A stretch of 11,509 bases of DNA from NCBI GenBank assembly GCA_964549495.1, contig CAZJWJ010000128.1:1-11509 (forward strand), given 5' to 3'. This DNA comes from JACKBJ01 sp964549495 (GTDB lineage: Bacteria; Chloroflexota; Anaerolineae; Epilineales; Epilineaceae). Position numbers and translations under genes: made by a program. Below are positions 1 to 8,650 of this stretch, piece after piece. The notes under the pieces were generated by a model. That model searched no databases and was not told the DNA's origin. It was given only the letters and a program-made list of their open reading frames with translations. Position 1 is the first letter of the stretch. Each line of letters begins with the position of its first letter.

Positions 1-377
1 GCGAGCCCTACCGTGGACCGAAAGGGGGGCTCGTGACCAAGCTGATACGAAAGAATAGGGCCTCGATGCCTCAATAGGATCCCCAAGACATCCGCGAAGG
101 GGCTTCAGGGAGCCCGTCGGTGAATTCGCCCGTCACCCGTGATCCTCCGCACGCCGTCCACCTAGCGTAGCCTGAAGTTCCAACCTTCCAACATACTCAC
201 GCGATCGCGCGTTTCTCAATCGTCCGCCAGATCCTGGACGCGATGGCTGAGTCTACCGTCCCACACCCACGCTGGGCTCCTCTACCACCCCACGGAACCA
301 CTCCGACGAACCGATCTCGGAGCCTATCTCATCACCCCTCGGCCAACGAATACCCTCCCCCCTTCCCAACCACCCAA
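1..377. other. Left-end noncoding stretch, no gene recognised
   Basis: I find no convincing gene here. The only open frames are short, proline- or arginine-rich, and resemble no family I know. Base composition is visibly less GC-biased over about 1-240 than in the rest of the window, then turns C-rich from about 270 on. A possible 7-bp stem pairs 2-8 with 27-33. A 10-bp palindrome, CGCGATCGCG, lies at 200-209 and contains the GCGATCGC octamer that recurs in two other noncoding regions of the window. I see no tRNA-like T-loop or cloverleaf and no convincing promoter. The stretch could be the 3' flank of a gene beyond the window, or decayed sequence. Confidence 0.6.
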
Positions 378-526
378 GAGGGCGGGTAGGCCGTTTGGGA
401 CGGGACTTGTTGTCCGAGGGCGCCCCCCACCGCAACGCGCGCACCCTCTCCGTAGCGCAACCTACCCCTGCGCCACCCCACCCCTCCCCCGAGTTAATTC
501 CCGTCCCAAACGGCCTACCCGCCCTC
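378..526. repeat. Perfect 28-bp inverted repeat with 93-nt loop
   Basis: Positions 378-405 are the exact reverse complement of 499-526. I checked all 28 pairs base by base (each pair of positions sums to 904). The next pairs outward (377/527) and inward (406/498) mismatch, so the ends are sharp. The right arm starts 13 bp past the stop codon of the lipoprotein gene, in that gene's direction of transcription, so an mRNA from it would fold into a very stable long hairpin. The ten-base word CCTTCCCAAC occurs at 361-370 and again at 531-540, just outside the two arms (7 and 4 bp away). This arrangement resembles a small MITE-like element with imperfectly placed target duplications, or a strong bidirectional 3' hairpin. 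No transposase is present. Confidence 0.85.
465..490 (-). other. G-quadruplex-type motif in the repeat loop
   Basis: Read on the minus strand, this segment has four G-runs of at least four: five, four, four and four G, separated by loops of one, one and seven bases. This meets the usual sequence definition of a G-quadruplex. It sits inside the loop of the 28-bp inverted repeat, on the strand that matches the lipoprotein transcript. A read-through RNA could therefore carry both a long hairpin and a G4. C-rich low-complexity sequence is common nearby, so composition alone may account for it. Confidence 0.5.
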
Positions 527-539
527 GCCGCCTTCCCAA

Positions 540-1229
540 CTATTCCCGCACGAGCTCACCACCAACCAACCGATACCCCCACTCGAAATCCTGACTCGGA
601 CAACACATCGCATCATCCGGCCCATGCGTCTTGCCCACGACCACCACGGTCCCATCTTCGACCCGCACTTCCTCGATCTGCGGCCGATCCCCCAAGGACG
701 TCGTCGCAACATTCCTCGGCCCGTCGTCCCCATCCACGACCGCCGCGAGATAGGTAAAGACCCCGCTTCCTCCAGGCGCATCGATCAACACGACCGCCGC
801 ATCCTCCATTCCGTCGCCATCCAGATCGCCAAAGACCTGCCAGGGCCCAAGCGAATAGTTGGCGATGAAGGTGGCCGAGTCCGGCATCGGCTTCTCTTGG
901 TAGATGCCATCCACCAGCGGCACCTCGGTCCCGTCCACCTGGTAGCTCAGGTTGGCCAGCGCGCTCTCGGTCAGTCCCTCGGAACTGCCATCGGACATGT
1001 CCTCGTCCGCAGGTTCGTCCGAGACCTCGTCCGCGGCATCGCCCTCGGACGCATCCGGGTCGACCGGCATCGAGCCTTCCTCGCCGGCCGGCATCTCGAC
1101 CGTCGACTCCACGCCCAGGCAGGCGCTGCCGAAGAATCCCAGCGTGATGGCACAGAGCACCGCCAACCAGACCGGCCCGATCCGCTTCGCGTTCTCGTTT
1201 AGGTCCTGCGTTCCCAGCTTCGACATCAT
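540..1229 (-). CDS. Predicted lipoprotein with acidic linker and FG-GAP-like domain
   Basis: This 229-residue protein has a short basic N-terminus, then a hydrophobic stretch (about residues 19-36) ending in FFGSAC. That is a relaxed lipobox with Cys37 as the likely lipidated residue, so I predict a membrane-anchored protein outside the cytoplasm. Residues about 41-90 are a low-complexity Asp/Glu/Ser linker. The C-terminal part contains GDLDGDGMEDAAVV (about 134-147), an FG-GAP-like or calcium-loop-like segment, and then THGPDDAMCCPSQ (201-213) with a Cys209-Cys210 pair. Similar segments occur in uncharacterised bacterial lipoproteins; the function is unknown. The first of two tandem ATG codons is chosen because AGGAG (1236-1240) lies 6 nt upstream. 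The stop is TAG. The gene lies 140 bp downstream of the S9 peptidase gene on the same strand. The same frame stays open far upstream, but that part is an alternative frame of the peptidase. Confidence 0.85.
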   Translation of the reverse strand: MMSKLGTQDLNENAKRIGPVWLAVLCAITLGFFGSACLGVESTVEMPAGEEGSMPVDPDASEGDAADEVSDEPADEDMSDGSSEGLTESALANLSYQVDGTEVPLVDGIYQEKPMPDSATFIANYSLGPWQVFGDLDGDGMEDAAVVLIDAPGGSGVFTYLAAVVDGDDGPRNVATTSLGDRPQIEEVRVEDGTVVVVGKTHGPDDAMCCPSQDFEWGYRLVGGELVRE

Positions 1230-1293
1230 CTCGATCTCCTCGCTTCGATTGGATTCTGGTCTTTGGTGCCGTCTCCAGGCGGCAACCTCGCTG

Positions 1294-1299
1294 ATGATA
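1294..1299 (-). promoter_or_regulatory. Weak -10-like box upstream of the lipoprotein gene
   Basis: On the minus strand this reads TATCAT, a five-of-six match to TATAAT, in the 140-bp gap between the S9 peptidase and the lipoprotein gene. It would give a leader of roughly 60 nt. I see no good -35 box at the expected distance, so this is only a candidate. Confidence 0.2.
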
Positions 1300-1342
1300 A
1301 CCGGTAGCCTCCGTCTTGCCCGCTGTTTGCCCGCCGACTTTC

Positions 1343-1364
1343 CGACGCCAGTTCGCTGGCGCCG
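1343..1364 (-). terminator. Small hairpin just after the S9 peptidase stop
   Basis: A 6-bp perfect stem (1346-1351 with 1356-1361) extends by two more pairs after one mismatch. Its tetraloop reads CGAA on the minus strand. It starts within a few bases of the S9 peptidase stop codon. No U-run follows, so it is not a classical intrinsic terminator. It may stabilise the 3' end or be incidental. Confidence 0.25.
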
Positions 1365-1369
1365 CTCGT

Positions 1370-3547
1370 TCAGGCCCAGCGCTCGATCCAGTCCTGCACC
1401 TCGCGGTACCAGTGCCGGCTGCTCTGCGGCTCGAGGATCCAGTGGTTTTCCTTGGGGTAGACCACCAGGCGGGCCGGCAGGCCGCGGGCCTGGTAGACGT
1501 TGTAGATGGCCAGGCCCTGGTTGTAGGGCACGCGGTAGTCGCGCATGCCGTGGATGACCAGCATGGGCGAGCCGAAGGCCGCCGCGCGGCGGATGGGGTT
1601 GAACCGGTCCAGACCCTCCAGGTCGTCCCAGAGCTCGCCGCCCATGGCCTTGCGCCGGCCCTGGGTGATGTCGCTGGCGAACTGGGTCTGGAAGTCGCTG
1701 ACGCCGGCGTGGTTGACGATGCAGGCAAAGCGGTCGGTCTCGCCGGCCAGCCAGCTGACCAGGTAGCCCCCGTAGCTGCCGCCAGCGATGGCGATGCGAT
1801 CCGGGTCGATTCCACGATGCTCGATCAGCCAATCGGTGGCGGCCAGCACGTCGGCTGCCGGCCGCGCGCCCCATTGGCCCAGGATGGAGCGGGTGTAGGC
1901 CTCGCCGAAGCCGGTCGAGCCGTGGAAGTTGACCAGGGCGACCAGCCGGCCCGTGGCGGCGAAGAGATGGGCATTCCAGCGCCAGTGGAACTGGTCGCCG
2001 AAGACGCCGTGGGGACCCCCATGAACCAGGTGGGTCAGGGCCCGCGCGTCCCGTGATGCGCCCTTGTCGTCTGCGCCCGTTCCGGCCTCGCCTTCGGGCG
2101 GGTGGACCAGGAAGAGCTGGACCTGGTCGCCGTCGGCGCCCTCGATGAAGATCTCCTCGCTGCGGCCGAGGGCCAGAGGGGCCATGGCCTCGGCGGTGAA
2201 GCGGGAGATGCGCTGGACATCCCCGGATTCGGGATCGACGAGGACGGCTTCCGAGGGTTGGACAAGGGACTGCTGGGTGGTGAAGAGGCCGGTCGGTGTC
2301 GGGCGCGGCTCGCTTAGCCAACCGTCGAGGGCCAGGATGCGCGGGGGAGCAGAGGCCTCGACGGCATCCCCGTGGATCGCGAGGTCGAGCTGCCAGAGGG
2401 CGCCGCGGGCACCCTCCTGGGCGCTCAGGTAGAGGCGGTCGGGGGCGTCGCCGAAGGACCAGCTGTCCGGGGAGCGGTCCCAGCCATCGGTCAGGGGCAT
2501 GGCTGCGCCGCCCTGCAGGTCGCGGATCATCAGGCGCACCGGGGCGGCGTAGAAGCCGATCTCGTGCTGGACGCCGTATACGAGCCAGCGGCCGTCGGGG
2601 CTGTAGCGCGGGCGCATGGCCGGCCCCTCGTGCTCCGGGTGTAGGAGGCTGGGTTCGGGAAGATCGGCGTCGACGCCGCGAGCGGGCACCGTTTGGGTAT
2701 AGATGCCGAAGAGCACCGGGCTGTGGGGCGGCTCGCTGCGGCAGGCGCCAAAGGCGATCTGGCTGCCGTCGGGCGCCACGTCGAAGCTTCCGCCGCCCTC
2801 CCAGAGGCCCAGCCAGCGGGTCCAGCCGGGGGTCAGGTCGGTCAGCCGGCCGTCGTCCAGATCCAGCAGGAAGATGTGGTCGATGCGGCCGTCGGTCAGC
2901 CAGCGGTCCCAGTAGCGGTAGACGCGGTCCTCGGTGACGTGGACGTCGACCTTGTCCTCGGCGCGCTCGGCGGCCAGGCGGGCCGTGCCGGCCAGGGTCG
3001 GCGCCTCGGCCAGGAGCCCGGCGGAGAAGCCGAGCCGGCCGTCGGGCAGCCAGCGAGGCCCTCCGGCACCCAGCGGGAGGTCGGTGACGCGCTGGGCCTC
3101 GCCGCCGGCGGCCAGGTCGAGGATGTAGACCTGCGGTTTGTCGGGGAAGCGCGGTCCGGCGCCGGGGCCGCCCAGGGCGGGGCCGGCGAAGAGAGCCGCT
3201 TGATCTCGGTCGGTCTGGTCGCCATCGGACGCGTCCGAGTCGGACGCCTTCCCCTCGGTTAGGCCCGACTTGCGGGCCGGACCGCCAGGCTTGCGAAGGA
3301 AGGCCAGCCGGCGTCCGTCGGGCGAGAGGGCCGGCGAACTGGCCGAGGCGTCGGGGGAGGTCAGCGGCCGGGGCGCGTCGTCGCCCGTGGCCGGCACCCA
3401 CCACAGGCGGCTGATCGAGCGGTTGCTGTCCATGTCGTAGCGGGTGACCGGGACGATGGCGGCGCTGCCATCGGGCATGGGCTCGGGCGCGCCGACCCGG
3501 GGGATGGACCAGAGGTCGTCGGCGGTGATCGGTCGGCCTTGGGGCAC
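1370..3547 (-). CDS. S9 family prolyl oligopeptidase-type serine peptidase
   Basis: This is a serine peptidase of the prolyl oligopeptidase / acylaminoacyl-peptidase clan, expected to hydrolyse short peptides in the cytoplasm. The N-terminal half has beta-propeller-type repeats, for example LSPDGRRLAF and YSPDGRWLVY. The C-terminal half is an alpha/beta hydrolase. Counting from the GTG start (725 aa), I see HGGP at 509-512 (oxyanion region), GGSYGG with nucleophile Ser591, Asp670 in GMRDYRVP, and His702 in KENHW. The order and spacing are canonical for the family. There is no signal peptide. I prefer GTG at 3547 because AGGAG (3556-3560) lies 8 nt upstream. An in-frame ATG at 3589 would add 14 residues but has no ribosome binding site. 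A Ser/Asp-rich insert in the propeller (about residues 98-125) looks like a loop extension. The gene is transcribed away from the NIF3 gene. The exact substrate cannot be told from sequence. Confidence 0.93.
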   Translation of the reverse strand: MPQGRPITADDLWSIPRVGAPEPMPDGSAAIVPVTRYDMDSNRSISRLWWVPATGDDAPRPLTSPDASASSPALSPDGRRLAFLRKPGGPARKSGLTEGKASDSDASDGDQTDRDQAALFAGPALGGPGAGPRFPDKPQVYILDLAAGGEAQRVTDLPLGAGGPRWLPDGRLGFSAGLLAEAPTLAGTARLAAERAEDKVDVHVTEDRVYRYWDRWLTDGRIDHIFLLDLDDGRLTDLTPGWTRWLGLWEGGGSFDVAPDGSQIAFGACRSEPPHSPVLFGIYTQTVPARGVDADLPEPSLLHPEHEGPAMRPRYSPDGRWLVYGVQHEIGFYAAPVRLMIRDLQGGAAMPLTDGWDRSPDSWSFGDAPDRLYLSAQEGARGALWQLDLAIHGDAVEASAPPRILALDGWLSEPRPTPTGLFTTQQSLVQPSEAVLVDPESGDVQRISRFTAEAMAPLALGRSEEIFIEGADGDQVQLFLVHPPEGEAGTGADDKGASRDARALTHLVHGGPHGVFGDQFHWRWNAHLFAATGRLVALVNFHGSTGFGEAYTRSILGQWGARPAADVLAATDWLIEHRGIDPDRIAIAGGSYGGYLVSWLAGETDRFACIVNHAGVSDFQTQFASDITQGRRKAMGGELWDDLEGLDRFNPIRRAAAFGSPMLVIHGMRDYRVPYNQGLAIYNVYQARGLPARLVVYPKENHWILEPQSSRHWYREVQDWIERWA

Positions 3548-3555
3548 GGTTCGAG

Positions 3556-3560
3556 CTCCT
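3556..3560 (-). promoter_or_regulatory. Ribosome binding site that decides the S9 peptidase start
   Basis: AGGAG on the minus strand, 8 nt before the GTG at 3547-3545. The alternative ATG at 3589 has only A/C-rich sequence before it and no Shine-Dalgarno match, so this site favours the shorter protein. Confidence 0.65.
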
Positions 3561-3594
3561 GGGTGGGTGGGGAGGGCAAGGGGCGACATCGGTT

Positions 3595-3621
3595 TTGTCG
3601 CTCGCCGCTGGGCATTATACT
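3595..3621 (+). promoter_or_regulatory. Candidate promoter for the NIF3 gene, overlapping the minus-strand one
   Basis: TTGTCG (3595-3600) and TATACT (3616-3621) are separated by 15 bp. The spacer is short and the -35 is a four-of-six match, so this is moderate at best. It would give the NIF3 mRNA a leader of about 120 nt. Its -10 shares four bases with the minus-strand TATAAT, so the two directions could compete for polymerase. Confidence 0.35.
3614..3619 (-). promoter_or_regulatory. Consensus -10 box (TATAAT) for the S9 peptidase gene
   Basis: A perfect TATAAT on the minus strand, 66 bp upstream of the favoured GTG start, which would give a leader of about 60 nt. No recognisable -35 element lies 16-18 bp upstream and there is no extended TGn. 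In such GC-rich DNA an exact TATAAT in the divergent gap is still notable. The opposite strand offers an overlapping TATACT. Confidence 0.55.
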
Positions 3622-3650
3622 GCCTGCCAGGAAGCGGCCTGCGGGCCGGC

Positions 3651-3662
3651 CGGCGATCGCCG
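3651..3662. promoter_or_regulatory. 12-bp perfect palindrome in the NIF3 leader
   Basis: CGGCGATCGCCG reads the same on both strands. It lies about 30 bp downstream of the plus-strand -10 and about 32 bp upstream of the minus-strand one. It could be an operator for a dimeric regulator, or a methylation-type site, since it contains GCGATCGC. The regulator is unknown and the sequence could be chance. Confidence 0.3.
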
Positions 3663-3750
3663 AGGGGTCCGGGAGCTCGAGGACGCGATGATCGGGGCCG
3701 CCAGATTCATGGCGGCGGCAGTCTTGCGAGACACGAGAAGGGGCGAGCAC

Positions 3751-4503
3751 ATGCAGCGCGACGAGCTGGTGGCCTATCTGGACGAGGAGCTACGGATCGC
3801 GGAGATCGGCGATTACGGGCCGCAGGGCTTGCAGGTGGAGGGTTCCAGCGAGGTGCGGCGCATCGTCGCCACGGTCGATGCCGGCCTGCCCTGCGTCGAG
3901 GCGGCGCTGGATCACGGCGCCGAGATGCTCCTGGTTCACCACGGCATCTTCTGGGGGCCGGCGCGCCGGATCGCTGGCGGTTACGGCCAGCTGGTGCGGC
4001 GCATCGTCGAGAGCGGGCTCAACCTCTACGCGGCCCACCTGGCCTTGGACGCGCACCCGGTCTGGGGCAACAACGCCGAGATCTGCCGGCTGCTGGAGCT
4101 GGAGGTGACCGACTGGTGGGGCCAGAGCAAGGGCACGCCGATCGCGGCGCGGGCCGAGCTACCCGAGGCCATCGGCGTCGACGCCCTGGTCGAGCGCGTG
4201 ACCCGTCATCTCGGAGCGCCGGCCCTGGTGCAGACCGAGGGGCCGGATCGCATCCGGACGGTGGGCGTGCTCAGCGGCGGCGGCAGCGGCCACATCTCCG
4301 AGGCGGCCCGGCTGGGCTGCGATGCCTTCGTCACCGGCGAGACCAGCCAGAGCGCCTTCTACGAGGCCCAGCATGCGGGGATCCACGTGATCTACGCGGG
4401 GCATTACGCGAGCGAGACGGTGGGGGTGAAGGCCCTGGGCCGGCACCTGGCCGAGCGCTTCGGCCTGGGCTTCGACTTCGTCGACCTGCCGACCGGCGTG
4501 TGA
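3751..4503 (+). CDS. NIF3/DUF34 family dinuclear metal-binding protein
   Basis: This 250-residue protein belongs to the NIF3-like (YbgI, DUF34, 'GTP cyclohydrolase 1 type 2-like') family. It is the short form without the extra middle domain, close in length to E. coli YbgI (about 247 aa). The metal-site residues are in place: His63-His64 in LLVHHGIFWG, Asp100 in LALDAHP, and His218 with Glu222 in GHYASE. Members bind two metal ions and form ring-shaped hexamers. Their biochemical role is still debated, so the cyclohydrolase name should not be taken literally. The ATG at 3751 is chosen because AAGGGG (3738-3743) lies 7 nt upstream and the sequence from MQRDELVAYL aligns with the usual N-terminus. 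An upstream in-frame extension back to 3595 is arginine/alanine-rich and unlike the family. The stop TGA overlaps the next gene's GTG by 4 bp, implying translational coupling. Confidence 0.92.
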   Translation: MQRDELVAYLDEELRIAEIGDYGPQGLQVEGSSEVRRIVATVDAGLPCVEAALDHGAEMLLVHHGIFWGPARRIAGGYGQLVRRIVESGLNLYAAHLALDAHPVWGNNAEICRLLELEVTDWWGQSKGTPIAARAELPEAIGVDALVERVTRHLGAPALVQTEGPDRIRTVGVLSGGGSGHISEAARLGCDAFVTGETSQSAFYEAQHAGIHVIYAGHYASETVGVKALGRHLAERFGLGFDFVDLPTGV

Positions 4504-5116
4504 GCGAGGGCGAGCGTCAGGGAATGGGTTTGGAGCACGATCGCGAGGTGGGCAGCGAGGTTACGGACGCATCGGCTGCAACGGAGCCGGCGACCGCGCC
4601 GGCGAGCGCGGCCGATCGCGTGCTAGCTTGGCTGCCGCGCATGGGTGCGCTGGCGCTCTTGGCCGGCGGGATCTGGCTGGCGGCACTGTCGATCCGACCC
4701 GCGGAGGTCACGCTGCACTGGGAGACAGGCAGCGAGGACAACGTGGCGGGCTTCCAGATCTGGCGTGCCGAAGGCGAGGGTGAGCTGGCCGCGCTCGAGG
4801 GAGAGACGATTCCGGCGCGCGGGTCCGCGCAGTCCGGGGCGGCCTACGAGTACGTCGACCGGGCGGTCGAGGCGGGCCGGCGTTACAGCTACCAGATCGA
4901 GGAGATCTCGCCGGCCGGCGATGGACAGCGCCTGCCCGATCGGGTCGAGGTGGTGGCCAGCGGGGGGGGGCTGCTCTACGCGATCTTGGGAGTTGCGGCC
5001 AGCCTACTCGGCTTCGTCATGCTTCGGCGCGAGCGCAGCCGGGTGCGCTCACTTCCCGAGGGGCGAGGATCGTTGAAGGACGTCGACGCGCGAGCCGAGC
5101 GCGACGACGACCGCGG

Positions 5117-5120
<4 letters not shown>
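4500..5120 (+). CDS. Two-pass membrane protein with an Fn3-like domain
   Basis: From the GTG at 4500 the protein has 206 residues. Residues 1-45 are polar and Ala/Thr-rich. A transmembrane helix (about 48-65) is followed by an Fn3-like beta domain (about 68-152), with motifs such as TLHWETGSEDNVAGFQIWRA and YEYVDRAVEAGRRYSYQIEE. A second transmembrane helix (about 156-175) and a charged tail follow. The likely topology puts the Fn3 domain outside the cytoplasm and both ends inside. Function is unknown; Fn3 domains usually mediate binding. The GTG overlaps the NIF3 stop (GTGA), which suggests coupled translation. ATG at 4524 is an alternative start giving 198 residues, but its ribosome binding site is no better. 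The frame is also open upstream through the NIF3 gene, which I regard as spurious. The stop TAG interleaves with the clpA stop on the other strand. Confidence 0.78.
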
Positions 5121-7411
<2,291 letters not shown>

Positions 7412-7417
7412 GTGCCC

Positions 7418-7768
7418 TCAGCCCTCCTCGGGCTCGGTCGACAGGGTCAAGGGCATGCCCTGCTCGCGGGCCTCGGCGGTGACCAGGGCCACCTTGGTCT
7501 CGGCCTGATCGCGGGGGTAGATGCCGGCCACGCCCACGCCCTTCTTGTGCACCTGCAGCATCACCTGCATGGCCTCGGGCGGGCTCTTGCGAAAATGCGT
7601 CACCAGCACCTGGACCACGAAGTCCATGGTCGTGTAGTCGTCGTTGTGCAAGAGCACCTTCCAGCGGCGCGGCGGCTGCACGCGCTGCTGCTCGCGGGTC
7701 AGCACCTGCCCGTCGGACTGGCCCTCGCCGCGCTCGCTCTCGGCTCGAATCGGGATCTGGTGGCTCAT
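7418..7768 (-). CDS. clpS: ATP-dependent Clp protease adaptor protein ClpS
   Basis: ClpS is a small cytoplasmic adaptor that binds proteins with N-terminal Leu, Phe, Tyr or Trp and delivers them to the ClpA N-domain. The protein has 116 residues. A polar N-terminal extension (about 1-33) precedes the core. The core shows WKVLLHNDDYTTMDFVV with Asn42-Asp43-Asp44, which bind the free N-terminus. Met48 is at the gatekeeper position of the hydrophobic pocket, and His74 is in VHKKG. The signature GVGVAGIYPRDQAETKV follows. These residues are all present, so N-degron binding should be intact. The ATG at 7768 gives a normal-length protein, though its Shine-Dalgarno is weak. An open frame that continues upstream to 8209 is an alternative frame of aat. 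Aat makes the degrons this adaptor reads and ClpA receives them, so the order aat-clpS-clpA follows the pathway. Confidence 0.96.
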   Translation of the reverse strand: MSHQIPIRAESERGEGQSDGQVLTREQQRVQPPRRWKVLLHNDDYTTMDFVVQVLVTHFRKSPPEAMQVMLQVHKKGVGVAGIYPRDQAETKVALVTAEAREQGMPLTLSTEPEEG

Positions 7769-7859
7769 CTCAGCTTCGAATTCTAGCGGGAGCAGGGGCC
7801 GGCATCCATAGCACCCTGTTAGAAGTCGAGTGGATCTCGCGCATAGGCCGGGCAGCGAT

Positions 7860-8582
7860 TCAGTAGGCGGAGTTCGGTACCCCGCCCCGCAGGTCCTCGT
7901 CCAAGATCCAGGGCCCGCGCCGGCTGGCCGGCAGCCCGGAGCTCCGCAGCACCTCCAGGTAACGCTCGCGATTCCAGGGTCGCACCCCGTAGCGCAGGAC
8001 GTGCTCGGTGCGCACTTGCACGTCGAAGAGGTCGAAGTCCCAGCGTTCCAGCTGCCGTACCAGGGCGGCCAGCGCGGCCTTGGGTGCATCCGACTCGGCG
8101 GTGAACATCGACTCGGCGGTAAAGACGCGACCGATGGAGACGCCGTAGAGGCCACCGACCAAGTCGCCGTCCAGGCAAGCCTCGGCCGAATGAGCCAGGC
8201 CCAGGTCATGCAGGCGCTCGTAGGCCGCGATCATCTCCGACGTGATCCAGGTGCCCACCTCGTCACCGCGCTCCATGGCCGCGCAAGCCCGGATGACCCG
8301 CCCGAAGGCCCGGTCCAGGCTGAGCTCGAAGCGGCCCTGGCGCAGGATGCGGCGCAGCCGGCGCGGCAGGTGCAGCTCGGCCGGCGGCAACACCCAGCGC
8401 GGGTCGGGCGAGAACCACAAGAGCGGCATCCCCTCGTGCGGCCAGGGGAAGATGCCGTTGGCGTAGGCCAGGATCAGCCGCTCGGGCGACAGGTCGTCGC
8501 CGATGGCCAAGAGGCCATCCGGCTCGGCCAGGCTAGGATCCGGCAGAACGATCTCGTCCTCCGGCAGCTGGTAGACGGGCAC
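7860..8582 (-). CDS. aat: Leucyl/phenylalanyl-tRNA-protein transferase Aat
   Basis: Aat moves Leu or Phe from aminoacyl-tRNA to proteins beginning with Lys or Arg, creating a destabilising N-terminus for ClpS-ClpAP. The protein has 240 residues (E. coli about 234). Family motifs in order: PDGLLAIGDDLSPERLILAYANGIFPW (split here as about 21-47), LLWFSPDPR (54-62), TWIT (111-114), AHSAE (130-134), LVGGLYGVSIGRVF (141-154), ESMF (157-160) and FDVQ (186-189). Glu157 and Gln189 correspond to residues important for catalysis and tRNA/peptide binding in the E. coli enzyme. Some positions depart from the usual sequence: EAC where EVW is common, DAPK for NASK, and DVQ for DCQ. The start is GTG at 8582. 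No ATG lies in frame nearby and the Shine-Dalgarno is weak, which hints at low expression or coupling to pmbA 68 bp upstream. clpS follows after 91 bp. Residues 154-158 and 160-164 nearly repeat (FTAES twice). Confidence 0.95.
   Translation of the reverse strand: MPVYQLPEDEIVLPDPSLAEPDGLLAIGDDLSPERLILAYANGIFPWPHEGMPLLWFSPDPRWVLPPAELHLPRRLRRILRQGRFELSLDRAFGRVIRACAAMERGDEVGTWITSEMIAAYERLHDLGLAHSAEACLDGDLVGGLYGVSIGRVFTAESMFTAESDAPKAALAALVRQLERWDFDLFDVQVRTEHVLRYGVRPWNRERYLEVLRSSGLPASRRGPWILDEDLRGGVPNSAY
8091..8123 (-). repeat. 18-bp-period direct repeat inside aat
   Basis: CGACTCGGCGGT occurs at 8091-8102 and 8109-8120, and the similarity continues to 14 of 15 bases. It encodes FTAES twice in FTAESMFTAESDAPK, right at the conserved ESMF motif. 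Compared with the family pattern (ESMF, four residues, NASK) the length is normal, so this is not an extra insertion. It may come from local conversion or chance codon similarity. Confidence 0.6.
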
Positions 8583-8650
8583 GTCGCCTGCGCTAGGACA
8601 TGGTGGATGCAGCGTCGCACGAGTCGGGGATCCGAGTCATGGCCGAGCGC

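Noticed and set aside
253..444. Minus-strand open frame of 63 codons in the left flank
   Set aside because: It matches no family, is Arg/Gly-rich and includes one arm of the inverted repeat, so there is no support for coding.
395..757. Plus-strand open frame of 120 codons across the inverted repeat
   Set aside because: It is Pro/His/Arg-rich, runs into the opposite strand of the lipoprotein gene, and has no ribosome binding site or known domain.
1230..3404. Upstream extension of the lipoprotein frame through the S9 peptidase gene
   Set aside because: The extension is Arg/Pro-rich and in an alternative frame of the peptidase. The lipoprotein has its own ATG, Shine-Dalgarno and signal sequence at 1229.
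3444..4499. Upstream extension of the Fn3-like gene frame through NIF3
   Set aside because: The translated sequence is Arg/Gly-rich and overlaps a well-supported NIF3 gene in another frame.
8621..8638. Stem-loop between pmbA and aat as a terminator
   Set aside because: The 7-bp stem has an internal mismatch, the loop is four bases and no U-run follows, so it does not support termination inside the cluster.
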